The notes: generated by a model not told the origin, from the letters alone. A stretch of DNA of 64,000 bases from Paramicrobacterium sp051513965 (GCF_051513965.1 NZ_CP195847.1:372001-436000), one strand, 5' to 3'. Counted from the stretch's first letter, positions 50,440 to 63,395 are shown. Numbers and translations: made by a program.

Positions 50440-51888
50440 GTGACCGCGCGCCGGTCGCCCTGGGCGCTCCGTCGCACGCTCGTCGTCGCGACGGTGGCGT
50501 TCATCACGCTCTCCGCCCTCGTGATCGGGGTCGTGAGTGTCTTCAGCGTGCAGTCCATTCTCATGGGGCGCATCGACAAGCAGCTGACGGAGGCGACGTC
50601 GCGCTCGGCGGCATCCATCGAACACGGTGACCCCGGAACCGGGAGCGCCCCCGACTTCATCAGCTCCCTCGGTCAGTCGGTCGGCACGCTCGGCGCGGTG
50701 ACGGTCGACGACACGGTCGTCGCCGGCGGCTACCTCGACAGCAACCTGAACATCCCGCCGCTCAGCCAGCACCAGGCCACGGCACTGCAGGACGCCAAGA
50801 TCGGCTCGCACCCGACGACGGTGTATCTCGGCCCCGGCCTCGGAAACTACCGCGCGCTCGCCGTCCCGGTCGACGCGCGTGTCTCCATCATCGTGGGGCT
50901 TCCCCTCGCCGACATCGAGAGCACGATCTCCGAGCTCATCCTCGTGGTGCTCGCGGTGGCGGTCGGGGTGCTCGTGATCTCCGGAGGAGGCGCCTACGCG
51001 CTCGTGAGGCTCGCGCTTCGACCGCTCGATCGCGTGACGGCCGCGGCGACGACCGTCTCGACCATGACCCTCGACCGCGGCGAGGTCGCGCTCGCCGTTC
51101 GCGTGCCGACCGACGACCCCGAGGGCGTGACCGAGGTGGGGCGCGTGGCGGCCGCCACGAACCGCATGCTCGAGCACGTCTCCCACGCACTCCAGGCCAG
51201 GCAGGCGAGCGAGGACAAGGTGCGCCGATTCGTCTCCGACGCGAGCCACGAGCTCCGCACGCCGCTCGCATCGATCCGCGGATACGCCGAGCTGACCAGA
51301 ATGAGCGGCGAGGAGATCCCCGACGACACGCGGTATGCTCTCGGTCGCATCGAGTCGGAGTCTCGCCGTATGACCGACATCGTGGAGGATCTGCTCCTGC
51401 TCGCTCGGCTCGACGAGGGGCGTGAGTTCGAGACCGCGCCGGTCGACCTGACGGAGCTCGTCACCGACGCCGTGTCGGACGCCCGTGCGGCATCCTCTGA
51501 GCATGTCTGGCAGCTCACGACGCCGAGTCAGCCGGTCATCGTCGGAGGAGACAGACAGCGTCTCTTCCAGGTGGTGCTGAACCTGCTGACGAACGCTCGC
51601 GTGCACACGCCGGAGGGCACCGCCGTCGAGACTGAGCTGTCCCTCCAGGGGCGCGACGCGGTCATCACTGTGACGGACAACGGGCCGGGCATCGATCCTG
51701 AGATGGTGGATGCGGTCTTCGAGCGCTTTGTGCGGGGCGACAGTTCCCGTGCCCGATCCACCGGCAGCACGGGGCTCGGTCTCGCCATCGTGCACGGCGT
51801 CGTCGCGGCGCACGGCGGTACATCGAGCGTGACGAGCGAGCCCGGGCGTACGCAGTTTAGGATCGTCTTGCCGGTTCGCTCAGCGTAA
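50440..51888 (+). CDS. sensor histidine kinase
   Basis: A 482-residue membrane kinase. Two helices (about 13-40 and 160-188) flank an extracytoplasmic sensor; a HAMP domain (about 190-255) follows. The H-box RRFVSDASHELRTPLASIRG puts the phosphorylated His near residue 270, and the ATPase boxes are LLTNARVHTPEG (N), VTDNGPGIDPEMV (D/G1) and RSTGSTGLGLAIVHGV (G2). It phosphorylates the regulator encoded one base upstream. The signal is unknown. Confidence 0.93.
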   Translation: MTARRSPWALRRTLVVATVAFITLSALVIGVVSVFSVQSILMGRIDKQLTEATSRSAASIEHGDPGTGSAPDFISSLGQSVGTLGAVTVDDTVVAGGYLDSNLNIPPLSQHQATALQDAKIGSHPTTVYLGPGLGNYRALAVPVDARVSIIVGLPLADIESTISELILVVLAVAVGVLVISGGGAYALVRLALRPLDRVTAAATTVSTMTLDRGEVALAVRVPTDDPEGVTEVGRVAAATNRMLEHVSHALQARQASEDKVRRFVSDASHELRTPLASIRGYAELTRMSGEEIPDDTRYALGRIESESRRMTDIVEDLLLLARLDEGREFETAPVDLTELVTDAVSDARAASSEHVWQLTTPSQPVIVGGDRQRLFQVVLNLLTNARVHTPEGTAVETELSLQGRDAVITVTDNGPGIDPEMVDAVFERFVRGDSSRARSTGSTGLGLAIVHGVVAAHGGTSSVTSEPGRTQFRIVLPVRSA

Positions 51889-51981
51889 GTGACGTCGCCA
51901 CGCTGAGCTGCACGTCCGGCGCACGATGAATCGACGTCTGGGCCGCCTGTGCGCCTGGGCACAGTGAGGAGCACAGCGAGC

Positions 51982-53328
51982 ATGGCCGACGCGCAGAGCG
52001 AATCGACAGCCGAGGTGCGTCCGGAAGACGAGAAGCTGCCGCTCTGGCCCACGATCGTCTACGGCGTCCAGCACGTTCTGACGATGTACGGCGGCATCAT
52101 CGCGCCGCCGCTCGTCATGGGGCAGGCGGCGGGTCTGTCGACGAGCGACATCGGGATGCTCATCACGTGCTGCCTCTTCATCGGCGGGCTCGCGACTCTG
52201 CTGCAGACGCTCGGCATCCCGTTCTTCGGGTCGAAGCTGCCGCTCGTTCAAGGGGTGTCGTTCTCCGGCGTCGCGATGATGCTCGCCATCCTCGACGATG
52301 GGGGAGGGCTGCCGCGAATCTTCGGTGCGGTGATCGTGTCGTCCGTGATCGGTCTTCTGCTGGCGCCCTTCTTCGCGGTTCTCCTTCGCTTCTTCCCGCC
52401 GGTCGTCCGCGGTGTCGTGATCGTGATGGTCGGCACATCGCTGCTGCCCGTCGCCGGAGGCTGGGCGATGGGGTCGGATGCCGAGGCGGCAGACTACGGA
52501 TCGGTGGCGAACATCGGTCTGGCCGCGCTGTCGCTCCTCCTGGTCGTCGTGCTCTCCAAGTTCGGGTCCGCGGCGGTGTCCCGACTTTCGATTCTCATCT
52601 CCCTCGTCGTGTCCACCGCGGTTGCTGCGGTGCTCGGCATGGCTGACTTCTCCGCGGTCCCGGAGGGGCCCGTCTTCGCCCTGCCGCAGCCGTTCGTCCT
52701 CGGCCCGCCCACCTTCGATGCGCCCGCCATCATCTCGATGATGATCCTCGTCCTCGTCACCTTCACCGAGACGACGGCCGACATTCTCGCCGTCGGGGAG
52801 GTCGTGGGAACCAAGGTCGATTCCAAGCGTGTGGCCGCGGGGCTTCGCGCAGACATGCTCTCGAGCGCGGTGTCGCCGGTCTTCAACTCCTTCACGCAGA
52901 GCGCGTTCGCGCAGAACGTCGGCCTTGTCGCAATCACGAAGGTCTCGAGCCGCTTCGTCGTCGCGGCCGGAGGCGTCGTTCTCGTCGTTCTCGGCGCCTT
53001 CCCCGTGCTCGGGCGTGTGGTGGCGGCGATACCGACGCCCGTTCTCGGGGGTGTCGGAATCGCCCTGTTCGGAACCGTCGCGGCCAGCGGCATCCACACC
53101 CTCGCAAAGGCTGACCTCGGCGACAGCCTGAACCTGCTGCTCGTCGCGATCTCGCTGTTCTTCGGAATGCTGCCCATGGTGCAGCCCGAGATCTACGCGC
53201 AGTTCCCGAGCTGGTTCCAGGTGATCTTCCAGTCGGGCATCAGCTCGGCGACGATCATGGCGGTCGTACTGAACGTGTTCTTCCACCATCTCGGTCGTCG
53301 CTCGCGCGAGCCGTTCGCGGCGGAGTAG
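51982..53328 (+). CDS. NCS2 family uric acid/xanthine permease
   Basis: A 448-residue nucleobase permease with about 13-14 helices. YGVQHVLTMYGGIIAPPLVM near residue 30 (with the conserved QHVL histidine) and the late motif SAVSPVFNSFTQSAFAQNVG are typical of the UacT/PbuX-type xanthine/urate branch. The EAT/N region reads VTFTETTADILAVGEVVG. The permease stands beside moaA and upstream of guanine deaminase and xdh genes, so it probably imports xanthine or urate. Confidence 0.88.
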   Translation: MADAQSESTAEVRPEDEKLPLWPTIVYGVQHVLTMYGGIIAPPLVMGQAAGLSTSDIGMLITCCLFIGGLATLLQTLGIPFFGSKLPLVQGVSFSGVAMMLAILDDGGGLPRIFGAVIVSSVIGLLLAPFFAVLLRFFPPVVRGVVIVMVGTSLLPVAGGWAMGSDAEAADYGSVANIGLAALSLLLVVVLSKFGSAAVSRLSILISLVVSTAVAAVLGMADFSAVPEGPVFALPQPFVLGPPTFDAPAIISMMILVLVTFTETTADILAVGEVVGTKVDSKRVAAGLRADMLSSAVSPVFNSFTQSAFAQNVGLVAITKVSSRFVVAAGGVVLVVLGAFPVLGRVVAAIPTPVLGGVGIALFGTVAASGIHTLAKADLGDSLNLLLVAISLFFGMLPMVQPEIYAQFPSWFQVIFQSGISSATIMAVVLNVFFHHLGRRSREPFAAE

Positions 53329-53329
53329 C

Positions 53330-54448
53330 TCAGCCGCCGATGTACGACATCTCGATCTTGCGGCGCGTTCCGGGCGTGAGGCTCGCCCGTCGTTCCGAGT
53401 AGTTGTCAGCACGATTCGCCCAGATGCCTCGCAGCGCGGCATCCAGGTCCTCGTCCGTTCCTCCCGAGCGCAGCAGCTCGCGCAGATCGTATCCCGCATT
53501 CGCGAAGAGGCACGTGAACAGTCGCCCCTCGGTCGAGATCCGTGCGCGTGTGCACGATGAGCAGAACGCCTTCGTGACCGACGCGATCACGCCGATCTCG
53601 CCCTGTCCATCGGTGTAGCGCCAGCGGGATGCCGTCTCGCCGGGCGCCGTCGGATTCAGCGTCTCGAGCGGCATCTCCGCCGAAATCTGCTCGACGATCT
53701 CGTCGGCGGTCACGACGTCGTCGAGGCGCCATCCGTTCGTGGAGCCGACATCCATGTACTCAATGAAGCGCAGAACGTACGGCGTCTGCTTGAAATAGCG
53801 CGCCATCGGGAGAATATCGTGGTCGTTGAGGCCCTTCTTCACAACCATGTTGATCTTGATCGGGCCGAGGCCGACCTCGTGCGCGGCGGCAAGGCCGTCG
53901 AATACGCGATGCAGCGGGAAGTTCACGTCGTTCATGCGCTGAAATGTCTCCTCGTCGAGCGAGTCGACGGAGACGGTGACGCGATCGAGCCCGGCATCCT
54001 TCAACGCCTGCGCCTTCAGGGCGAGCGCCGAACCGTTGGTCGTGAGCGCGATATCGACCTTCTCGCCGTCAGGGCGTCGAATTGCGGCGAGCTTGGCGAT
54101 CAGGTCTTCGATGCCGCGACGCAGCAGAGGCTCGCCGCCGGTGAGCCGGATCTTCCGCACTCCGCCCTGCACGGCCACGCGGGCGATTCGCTCGATCTCC
54201 TCGAATGTCAGCAGCTCGTCGCGCTCGAGAAAGGCGAAGTCGCGTCCGAAGATCTCCTTCGGCATGCAGTAAACGCAGCGGAAGTTGCAACGATCCGTCA
54301 CCGAGATGCGCAGATCCTGAAGCATCCTGCCGCGCCGGTCGGTGCTGAACTGCGCCCCGTCAGACGGAGCTCTGAGGCTGGGGATCGGGAGGGCGACGGG
54401 CGAGGTGCGAGCTCCCGAGTCGTCTGCCGACGGAGTCGTTTCGCTCAT
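53330..54448 (-). CDS. moaA: GTP 3',8-cyclase, molybdenum cofactor biosynthesis
   Basis: A 372-residue radical SAM enzyme converting GTP to the first pterin intermediate of molybdenum cofactor. The SAM cluster is TDRCNFRCVYCMPKEIFG near residue 52-70 (CxxxCxxC), and the C-terminal cluster ligands are FCSSCTRARISTEGRLFTCL. The last residues ISYIGG-like (EMSYIGG) carry the essential GG tail. The ATG at 54448 has AGGAGGTGAGC in place; a GTG two codons earlier also exists. It converges on the permease with a one-base gap. Xanthine dehydrogenase 5 kb away needs this cofactor. Confidence 0.94.
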   Translation of the reverse strand: MSETTPSADDSGARTSPVALPIPSLRAPSDGAQFSTDRRGRMLQDLRISVTDRCNFRCVYCMPKEIFGRDFAFLERDELLTFEEIERIARVAVQGGVRKIRLTGGEPLLRRGIEDLIAKLAAIRRPDGEKVDIALTTNGSALALKAQALKDAGLDRVTVSVDSLDEETFQRMNDVNFPLHRVFDGLAAAHEVGLGPIKINMVVKKGLNDHDILPMARYFKQTPYVLRFIEYMDVGSTNGWRLDDVVTADEIVEQISAEMPLETLNPTAPGETASRWRYTDGQGEIGVIASVTKAFCSSCTRARISTEGRLFTCLFANAGYDLRELLRSGGTDEDLDAALRGIWANRADNYSERRASLTPGTRRKIEMSYIGG

Positions 54449-54694
54449 GCTCACCTCCTCGTTGGCCTCTCAGGCTAACACCACACCGTGCCAGCATTTC
54501 CACTATACAAAAACGCGATTTCAAAAATCTCGACATTTTCTCGAGATCCTGTTACATTCGACTCCAGCCGCAACACGCTCGTCGATGATGACCACCGTGA
54601 AAAATGCGTTTCTCGAAGAATTCCCATTTTCCGGTCGGCGTGCTGCGAACTCCCTGTGGCGTCGTCCGGGACCGATAGAAGGTGACGGACGACG

Positions 54695-55192
54695 ATGACC
54701 GCACTCTCCAGCACCCCCGTCGATGAGGCCTATCTGGCTCGTGCAATCGACATCGCAACCGACAACGTCATGAAGCAGGGCGGCCCTTTCGGCGCCCTCG
54801 TCGTGACGGCAGACGGGCGCGAGTTCGAGGGCGTCAACCGTGTGACCGCGAACTACGACCCGACAGCTCATGCCGAAGTGACCGCCATCAGGGCGGCATG
54901 CGAAGGCATCCAGAATTTCAGTCTCGCCGGCGCCGTGCTCTACACGAGCTGCGAGCCCTGCCCCATGTGTCTCGCGTCGGCGCTGTGGGCGCGCCTCGAC
55001 CGGGTGGTGTTCGCCGCAGATCGGACGGATGCCGCCGTCGCTGGGTTCGACGACGCCGAGTTCTATCGGTTCTTCGACGAGCCCGAACGGCGCCCGTCGA
55101 TGCTTCCGGTGCTGCGCATCGATCTCGAGGATGCCGCGCGAACGGCACCCTTCATCGAGTGGGGCCGCACGGCGACCCGTATCGAATACTGA
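54695..55192 (+). CDS. guanine deaminase (cytidine-deaminase fold)
   Basis: A 165-residue GuaD-like deaminase. The zinc site is PTAHAEVTAIRAACEG (HAE, near residue 54) and YTSCEPCPMCLASALWARLD (PCxxC, near 86-105). GGPFGALVVTADGREFEGVN and the ending FIEWGRTATRIEY, with an aromatic C-terminal tail closing the site, match Bacillus-type GuaD. It converts guanine to xanthine, feeding the XDH encoded downstream. A permease gene follows after nine bases. Confidence 0.9.
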   Translation: MTALSSTPVDEAYLARAIDIATDNVMKQGGPFGALVVTADGREFEGVNRVTANYDPTAHAEVTAIRAACEGIQNFSLAGAVLYTSCEPCPMCLASALWARLDRVVFAADRTDAAVAGFDDAEFYRFFDEPERRPSMLPVLRIDLEDAARTAPFIEWGRTATRIEY

Positions 55193-55201
55193 GGTGGCGC
55201 C

Positions 55202-56674
55202 ATGACTCAGACTCGAGACAACTCTGAGACCACCACGCCGGTCGACGCGCCGAAGACGAACTCAGTTCTCGAGCGCGTCTTCAAGATCACGGAGCGCGGC
55301 TCCACGGTCGGGCGCGAGGTGCGTGGCGGACTCGTGACCTTCGTGACGATGGCGTACATCGTCATCCTCAACCCGCTGATCCTCGGCGGCCATGCCGCCG
55401 ACGCCGCGCCCACCGACGTTGCTGGCGGATGGCTGCCCGCCGCACAGGTGGGTGCCGTCACTGGTCTCACCGCGGGCGTCATCACGCTGCTGTTCGGCGT
55501 GGTCGCGAACCTGCCGTTCGGCCTGGCTGCGGGGCTCGGCATCAACTCGTTCCTCGCGGTATCTGTCATCCACGAGGTCACGTGGCCCGAGGCTATGGGG
55601 CTCGTGGTGATCAACGGCGTCATCATCGTCGTGCTCGGAGCCACCGGTGCTCGCACCGCGATCTTCCGGGCGATCCCCAAAGAGCTCAAGGCAGCGATCA
55701 CGGTCGGCATCGGCCTGTTCATCGCGTTCATCGGGTTCATCGACTCAGGATTCGTCACCCCTGCGCAGGGCGTTCCCGTGCAGCTGGGCGACGGGGGAAG
55801 CATCGCGACCATTCCGACCGCGATCTTCGTCGTGGCGCTTCTGCTCATCGGCATCCTCGTCGCCCGTCGTGTGCCCGGCGGCATCCTCATCGGCATGGCT
55901 GTGTCGACCGTCTTGGCGATCATCGCTCAGGCGATCTGGCGCATCGAACCCGGTGCCGAGGGTGGTTGGCACCTGAACGTGCCGGGCCTTCCGAGTCAGA
56001 TCGTGTCGGTGCCGGATTTCTCGCTCGTGGGCCAGTTCGACCTGATCGGCTCGTTCGAACGGGTCGGGATGCTGTCAGCGACGATGCTCGTGTTCACGCT
56101 CGTGTTCACGAACTTCTTCGATGCGATGGGGTCGATGACCGGCCTCGCGAAGCAGGCGGGCGTGGCCTATAAAGATGGCACGTTCCCTCGTCTGCGCGCG
56201 GCGTTCGTGATCGAGGGCACCGGCGCGATCGCGGGTGGCGTGACCTCGGGTTCGTCGAACACGGTGTTCGTCGACTCAGCGTCGGGCATCGGCGAGGGGG
56301 CGCGCACGGGCTTCGCAAGCGTCATCACCGGTGTGCTGTTCCTCGCGTCGATGTTCCTGACTCCGCTCACGGGCATCGTCCCGATGGAGGTCGGCTCTGC
56401 GGCCCTCGTCGTCGTCGGCGCGATGATGATGGGGCAGATCCGTGCCATCAAGTTCACGAAGTTCTCGGTGGCGCTCCCCGCGTTCCTGACCATCGTCACG
56501 ATGCCGCTCACCTACTCGATCGCGAATGGCATCGGCGTCGGATTCATCAGTTGGGCCGTCGTCAATGCGGCCGCAGGTCGGGCGCGCAAGGTCCATTGGC
56601 TCCTGTGGATCGTGTCGGCAGGGTTCCTGCTGTACTTCATTCGCGGTCCGATCACAGCGCTGCTCGGAGGCTGA
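55202..56674 (+). CDS. AzgA-like guanine/hypoxanthine permease (NCS2)
   Basis: A 490-residue nucleobase permease with about 12-14 helices. REVRGGLVTFVTMAYIVILN near residue 38, GLAAGLGINSFLA near 105, the TNFFDAMGSMTGLAKQAG motif near 300 and SGSSNTVFVDSASGIGEGAR near 345 place it in the AzgA/PbuG branch. Co-transcription with guanine deaminase indicates guanine (and perhaps hypoxanthine) uptake. A GAGGTGGCGCC site precedes the ATG. Confidence 0.92.
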   Translation: MTQTRDNSETTTPVDAPKTNSVLERVFKITERGSTVGREVRGGLVTFVTMAYIVILNPLILGGHAADAAPTDVAGGWLPAAQVGAVTGLTAGVITLLFGVVANLPFGLAAGLGINSFLAVSVIHEVTWPEAMGLVVINGVIIVVLGATGARTAIFRAIPKELKAAITVGIGLFIAFIGFIDSGFVTPAQGVPVQLGDGGSIATIPTAIFVVALLLIGILVARRVPGGILIGMAVSTVLAIIAQAIWRIEPGAEGGWHLNVPGLPSQIVSVPDFSLVGQFDLIGSFERVGMLSATMLVFTLVFTNFFDAMGSMTGLAKQAGVAYKDGTFPRLRAAFVIEGTGAIAGGVTSGSSNTVFVDSASGIGEGARTGFASVITGVLFLASMFLTPLTGIVPMEVGSAALVVVGAMMMGQIRAIKFTKFSVALPAFLTIVTMPLTYSIANGIGVGFISWAVVNAAAGRARKVHWLLWIVSAGFLLYFIRGPITALLGG

Positions 56675-56695
56675 TTCCGAGACGCACGCCACACC

Positions 56696-56736
56696 CTGCG
56701 CCGGTCGCAATGCATTCAGCGTTGCGACCGGCGCAG
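56696..56736 (+). terminator. 15-base-pair hairpin after the purine permease
   Basis: CTGCGCCGGTCGCAA (56696-56710) and TTGCGACCGGCGCAG (56722-56736) are perfect complements with an 11-base loop, 22 bases after the stop. There is no strong T run. Confidence 0.6.
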
Positions 56737-56838
56737 CGCCGTTCGGTCTGACGTCCGCTCCGGTCTGTCAGGAGACACAGAGACGAAACGTCCACTCATA
56801 CTATCGAAACTATGTTCTAATTCTGGTACAGTGGAAGC

Positions 56839-58526
56839 ATGAATCAAGCGCAGCTGTGTTCGTTGCTCAGTGGCCCTGTGCCGATGGGTGACCACGATGC
56901 GCGATTGCCTGATGAGTACTGGTTCATCCGTGACGTGATTGAGCTCGAAGATGAGTGTGAGCCGCCCATTGCAGAGGGCGAAGAGCTCATCTGGTCGTCA
57001 TTCTCCGCTCTTGATGGGGCGCAAGAGTACCTGAATAAAGAAGAGGCTCATCGGTTTCGGGCGATCTCCGCGGCGCATCATGCGTTCTTCGAACAGCAAG
57101 AGCTGATTCTCGCCGAGTCGCGTGAGGAGTGGCGCATCACTGACGCAGAGGCGACGCGCCGAGCGTTCATCGCGGAGATCGCGACTCGGCTGCTGATCAC
57201 TGAGCGTGCGGCAGCGACGCTGGTGCACGAAGCCGTGACCGTCGTCCGTCAGCTGCCGCAGATCTGGGAGTGGCTGCAGTACGGCTACATCAGCGCTCAG
57301 AACGCGCGCACGGCGGCGCACGAGGCATGGTCGCTGCCGGACGATGTGCTCCTCGAGTTCGACGAGGCCGTCGTGGGCGCCGCGCGCACGCAGAACCCCT
57401 CGCGATTCCGCGCGACAGCGCGAAAGATCCGTGAGCAGCTGCACCCGGAGTCGATTCAGAAGCGCAAAGACACCGCTTTCGAGAGCCGCCAAGTCGATCT
57501 CGTCTGCGATAGAGACGGTATGGGCTGGTTCGGGGTCTATCACTCGGCTGACGTGGTCCAGGCTGCCAGCGAGCGCACACGGGCGCTCGCCCGTCGTATC
57601 CAGGCGTCCGGAGGCGATGACCGCACGCTGCAGCAGATCGAGGCCGATCTCGTGATCGAGCACCTTGCGGCGAGCCTGAACGGCACGACCGGAACGGTTC
57701 CGGTCGCGTTCACTCCCGCGACCGGTGACGCTGATGCGCACGCGACGCGAGGAACACACGAGGGGCGAGACGACGGCGCTGAGCCTGAGGCGGCGGCAGA
57801 TCCGCGCGTCACTGCGGCTGCGGCAAAATCCATCGCCGATGAAGACGATCTCGGCGACGACTTCAGTGACAGCACAGCCGCTGATGTCTCTGCTGATGCT
57901 GCCGCCGTTGACACTGACACTGACACTGACACTGACACTGATGCCACCGCAGGCTCAGTGCCGAACTCGAGCGATACGGTGACGCTCACGCGCGCTCAAC
58001 TCGCAGCGCTTCGTCCGGGCGTCACGATCACAGTTCCCGTTCTCTCTCTTCTGGGCCTGAGTGCGGAGCCCGCGGTCATCGACGGTTACGGCCCGATCGA
58101 TCCGGCCACCGCAAGCACACTGGTCGGCAGTGCGACGAGCTTCACCCGAGTCCTCACAGATCCGGTCACCGGGCGCTATGAATGCGTCGATCCCACCAGA
58201 TATCGACTCAGCGACAAGCTCAAACGTGAGATTCGGCTTCGAGATATGACGTGTGACTTCCCGGACTGTGACGAGCCTGCCTGGCATTGCGAGGTCGACC
58301 ACATCGTCGCGTGGAAAGACGGAGGTCTCTCCACGCCAGAGAACCTGATGTGCCTGTGCCGAAGCATCACACCATCAAACACACCACGAGATGGACACCC
58401 CGCAGGCAGCCCGACGGCGCCATGAGCTGGACGTCGCCGACGGGGCGGAGCTACTCGGTTCATCGTGATTCAACAGTGCGAAACGGGCCAGCACAGTGCT
58501 CACGAGTGCGGCCTTCAACGACGTAG
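56839..58526 (+). pseudogene. DUF222/HNH endonuclease with a -1 frameshift in the HNH motif
   Basis: A 13E12/DUF222-type protein. The main frame (56839-58425) gives an N-terminal DUF222 helical domain (about 1-300), an acidic DTDTDT linker, then the zinc Cys in MTCDFPDCDEPAWHCEVDHI and VAWKDGGLSTPENLMCLCR. There the expected HHTIKH finger is lost, but it continues as KHHTIKHTTRWTPRRQPDG in another frame ending at 58526. One missing A in GAAG at about 58361-58364 restores it. The promoter region is AT-rich, with TACAGT six bases before the ATG. This family is often multi-copy and mobile; the break may be a recent mutation or a sequence error. Confidence 0.8.
57910..57939 (+). repeat. five 6-base tandem units in the HNH gene
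   Basis: GACACT repeated five times encodes alternating Asp-Thr in the acidic linker. Such hexanucleotide runs change copy number in frame. Confidence 0.85.
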
Positions 58527-58753
58527 TCCTCACCAGTGCAGCCCTTCCGACGTCGCTCGATTGTTGTAGAGAAACATCCTGAAATACGCACTACTGGCAC
58601 ATCACCGTTGAGATACATTGGCACCCGATGCCGAAATCGCAGATCGGCTAGTGGAAGCGGCAGAGTCGTCAGTCCGGTTCATGGGCGGTCGTCGGCACAG
58701 TCAAGGGTGATGTCGAAACGGTAGCCACGTTGCTTCCGTGACCAGGTCAAGCG

Positions 58754-59544
58754 TTAACCAGTGCGTTTGCTCAGCAGATCGGCGGCGACGCTCACGGCGA
58801 TCGCAGCGGGCTCTTTCGAGCGGATGCTGTCGATGCCGATCGGCGTCTGGATACGTTCGATCTCCTCCGTGGAGTGACCGGCCTCGTTGAGCTTCTTGCG
58901 AAACCTGGCCCACTTCGCACTTGACCCGATGAGACCGATCGAAGCGAGTCCGGGCGTGCGAAGCGCCAGGTCGCACAGGGCGAGGTCTTCGGCATGATCG
59001 TGCGTCATGATCAGCACATGGCTGCGAGGTGGAAGAAGCTGCAGCACCGATTCCGGAACGGGAGCGTGATGCACGGCGATCGTGGCAGGTCCCGGAAGAG
59101 ACTCGAATGAACCGGCCTCGAGGATCTCCTCGCGTGAATCGACGAGAGCCAGATCGATGTCGTGACGTGCCAACACACGTGCGAGCTCAGCGCCCACATG
59201 ACCCATGCCGAAGATCGCGACAGAGGGAATCGTCCGCATTGGTTCCAGCAGGATGGTCACTTCGCCCCCACAGCACTGCACGCCGTACTCTGCCGGGGCC
59301 TTGTCGCTCAGGTTCAGCGTGAGAAGCTCCGGCACACCTGAGGCATCCCTGAGCATTCTGCGCGCACGATCGATCGCCGTGGCCTCGAGATTGCCGCCGC
59401 CAATGCTCCCCCATGCGTCGTCGGCGGCGACGACCATTTTTGCGCCACCGTCGCGCGGGGAATGGCCGCGGACCGCCGCGAGCGTCACGATCACGTGGCT
59501 CTCACGGCGGTCGCGCAGCGCCTGAGCAGCGCTCAGCCAGTCCA

Positions 59545-59545
<1 letters not shown>
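58754..59545 (-). CDS. xdhC: XdhC family xanthine dehydrogenase accessory protein
   Basis: A 263-residue XdhC/CoxI-type chaperone that sulfurates and inserts molybdenum cofactor into xanthine dehydrogenase. The N-terminal XdhC domain has RGHSPRDGGAKMVVAADDAW and the CCGGEV motif near residue 90; the Rossmann-like domain has VAIFGMGHVGAELARVLARH near 115. It begins within the last base of xdhB, so the two are co-translated. The downstream 230 bases to the HNH gene hold nothing I can support. Confidence 0.92.
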
Positions 59546-61919
<2,374 letters not shown>

Positions 61920-61923
<4 letters not shown>

Positions 61924-63353
61924 GCTCCCACCTCCTCACGCTCCGCCTGCTCGGCGAAGAACTTCAGAACCGCCTGCGACAGCATGATGCTGCGGTACTC
62001 GCTGCTGGCGCGGTGATCGCTCATCGGGGTGCCTTCGCCCGCGAGCGAGGCGGCCGCCTGGCGCGCGGTCTCGGCGTTCATGGGGCGACCGACGAGCAGT
62101 TCCTCCGTGGCGTGGGCGCGCAGCGGAGTGGCGGCGACGCCGCCGAGGCCGATACGGGCGCGTGAGATCAGACCGTCGGTGAGGTCGACCGCGAATGCGA
62201 CCGCGACGCTCGAGATGTCGTCGAAGCGGCGCTTCGCGATCTTGTGGAATGCGGTGACCTGGGCGAGCGGCTGAGGCACTCGGATGGCGCGGATCAGTTC
62301 GCCCGGCTCACGCACGGTCTGCCGGTAGCCCGTGAAGTACTCGGCGAGAGGAACCTCGCGTTCGCCCTCAGACGAGGCGAGCACGACGCTTGCGTCGAGC
62401 GCCAGGAGCGCCGGGGGAGTGTCGCCGATGGGGGAACCCGTTCCGACGTTGCCGCCGAGCGTGGCCCGATTGCGGATGAGCCGCGAGGCGAACTGAGGGA
62501 ACAGCTCTCCGAAGAGAGGAATTCGAGTGCCCAGGTGCTTCTCCACCTCAGACAGCGTGACAGCCGCGCCGATCTCGAAGCGGCTGTCATCCATCGTGAG
62601 AGTGCGCAGCTCCGGCAGCCGGTCGATCGCCACCATGAGGGGAACACGCGTCCCCTTGATGTTGACGTCGACGCCCCAGTCCGTGGAACCGGCGACGAGC
62701 ACCGCGTCGGGCTCAGACGAGAGGATGCCGAGGGCCTCCTCGAGCGTCGCGGGGCGGATGAAGCGGCCGTCGTCGGCGGTGTAGTCCGTCGAAGCGGGAG
62801 TCGGGGGAGCAGCCTCACGGCGCTCTGCCAGCGGGTCGCCCACCTCGGGAGAGCCGAGCTCGTACGCGGCATCCCTGATGGGGCGATAGCCCGTGCAGCG
62901 GCACAGATTGCCGCTCAGCGCGTGCAGGTCGAAGCCGTTGGGCCCGTGCTCGCTGTCTTCGGGATGCTCGCATGGTGTGCGGTCACCCCGGTAGTACTCG
63001 GCCGCCATGCTGCACGCGAAGCCGGGGGTGCAGTAGCCGCACTGAGAGCCGCCCGCCTCGGCGAGCTTCTCCTGCACGGGGTGCAGCTCGCCGGACGTCC
63101 CGAGGCCCTCGGCTGTCACGACCTCCTGACCATCGAGCGCTGCCGCGGGAATCAGGCACGAGTTCATGGCCGTCCAGGTGCTTCCGCCCGAGCCGTCGGG
63201 AACGGCGACCATCACGGCGCAGGCGCCGCACTCTCCTTCCGCGCAGCCCTCTTTGCTGCCGGTCAGGCGGCTCGAACGGAGCCAGTCCAGTGCGTTTTCG
63301 TGTGCGCGGATGCCGCAGAGAGATTTCTTCTGCCCGTTGACGGTCACATCCAT
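61920..63353 (-). CDS. xdhA: xanthine dehydrogenase small subunit (FeS and FAD)
   Basis: A 477-residue subunit with two 2Fe-2S clusters and an FAD domain. The plant-type cluster is KEGCAEGECGACAVMVAVPD (about 34-53) and the second cluster is SQCGYCTPGFACSMAAEYY plus SGNLCRCTGYRPIRDA. The FAD domain (about 195-370) begins RPATLEEALGILSSEPDAVL. It passes electrons from the molybdenum subunit to NAD. The ATG at 63353 follows AAGGAGCG. Three palindromes lie within 110 bases upstream. Confidence 0.94.
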
Positions 63354-63372
63354 GTGTCACGCTCCTTGTCGA

Positions 63373-63395
63373 TTCGAGGTGGCGTTCACCTCGAA
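63373..63395. promoter_or_regulatory. inverted repeat upstream of xdhA, site 1
   Basis: TTCGAGGTG and CACCTCGAA are perfect nine-base arms around GCGTT, 20 bases before the xdhA start. It could be an operator or a leader hairpin next to the ribosome site. Confidence 0.55.
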
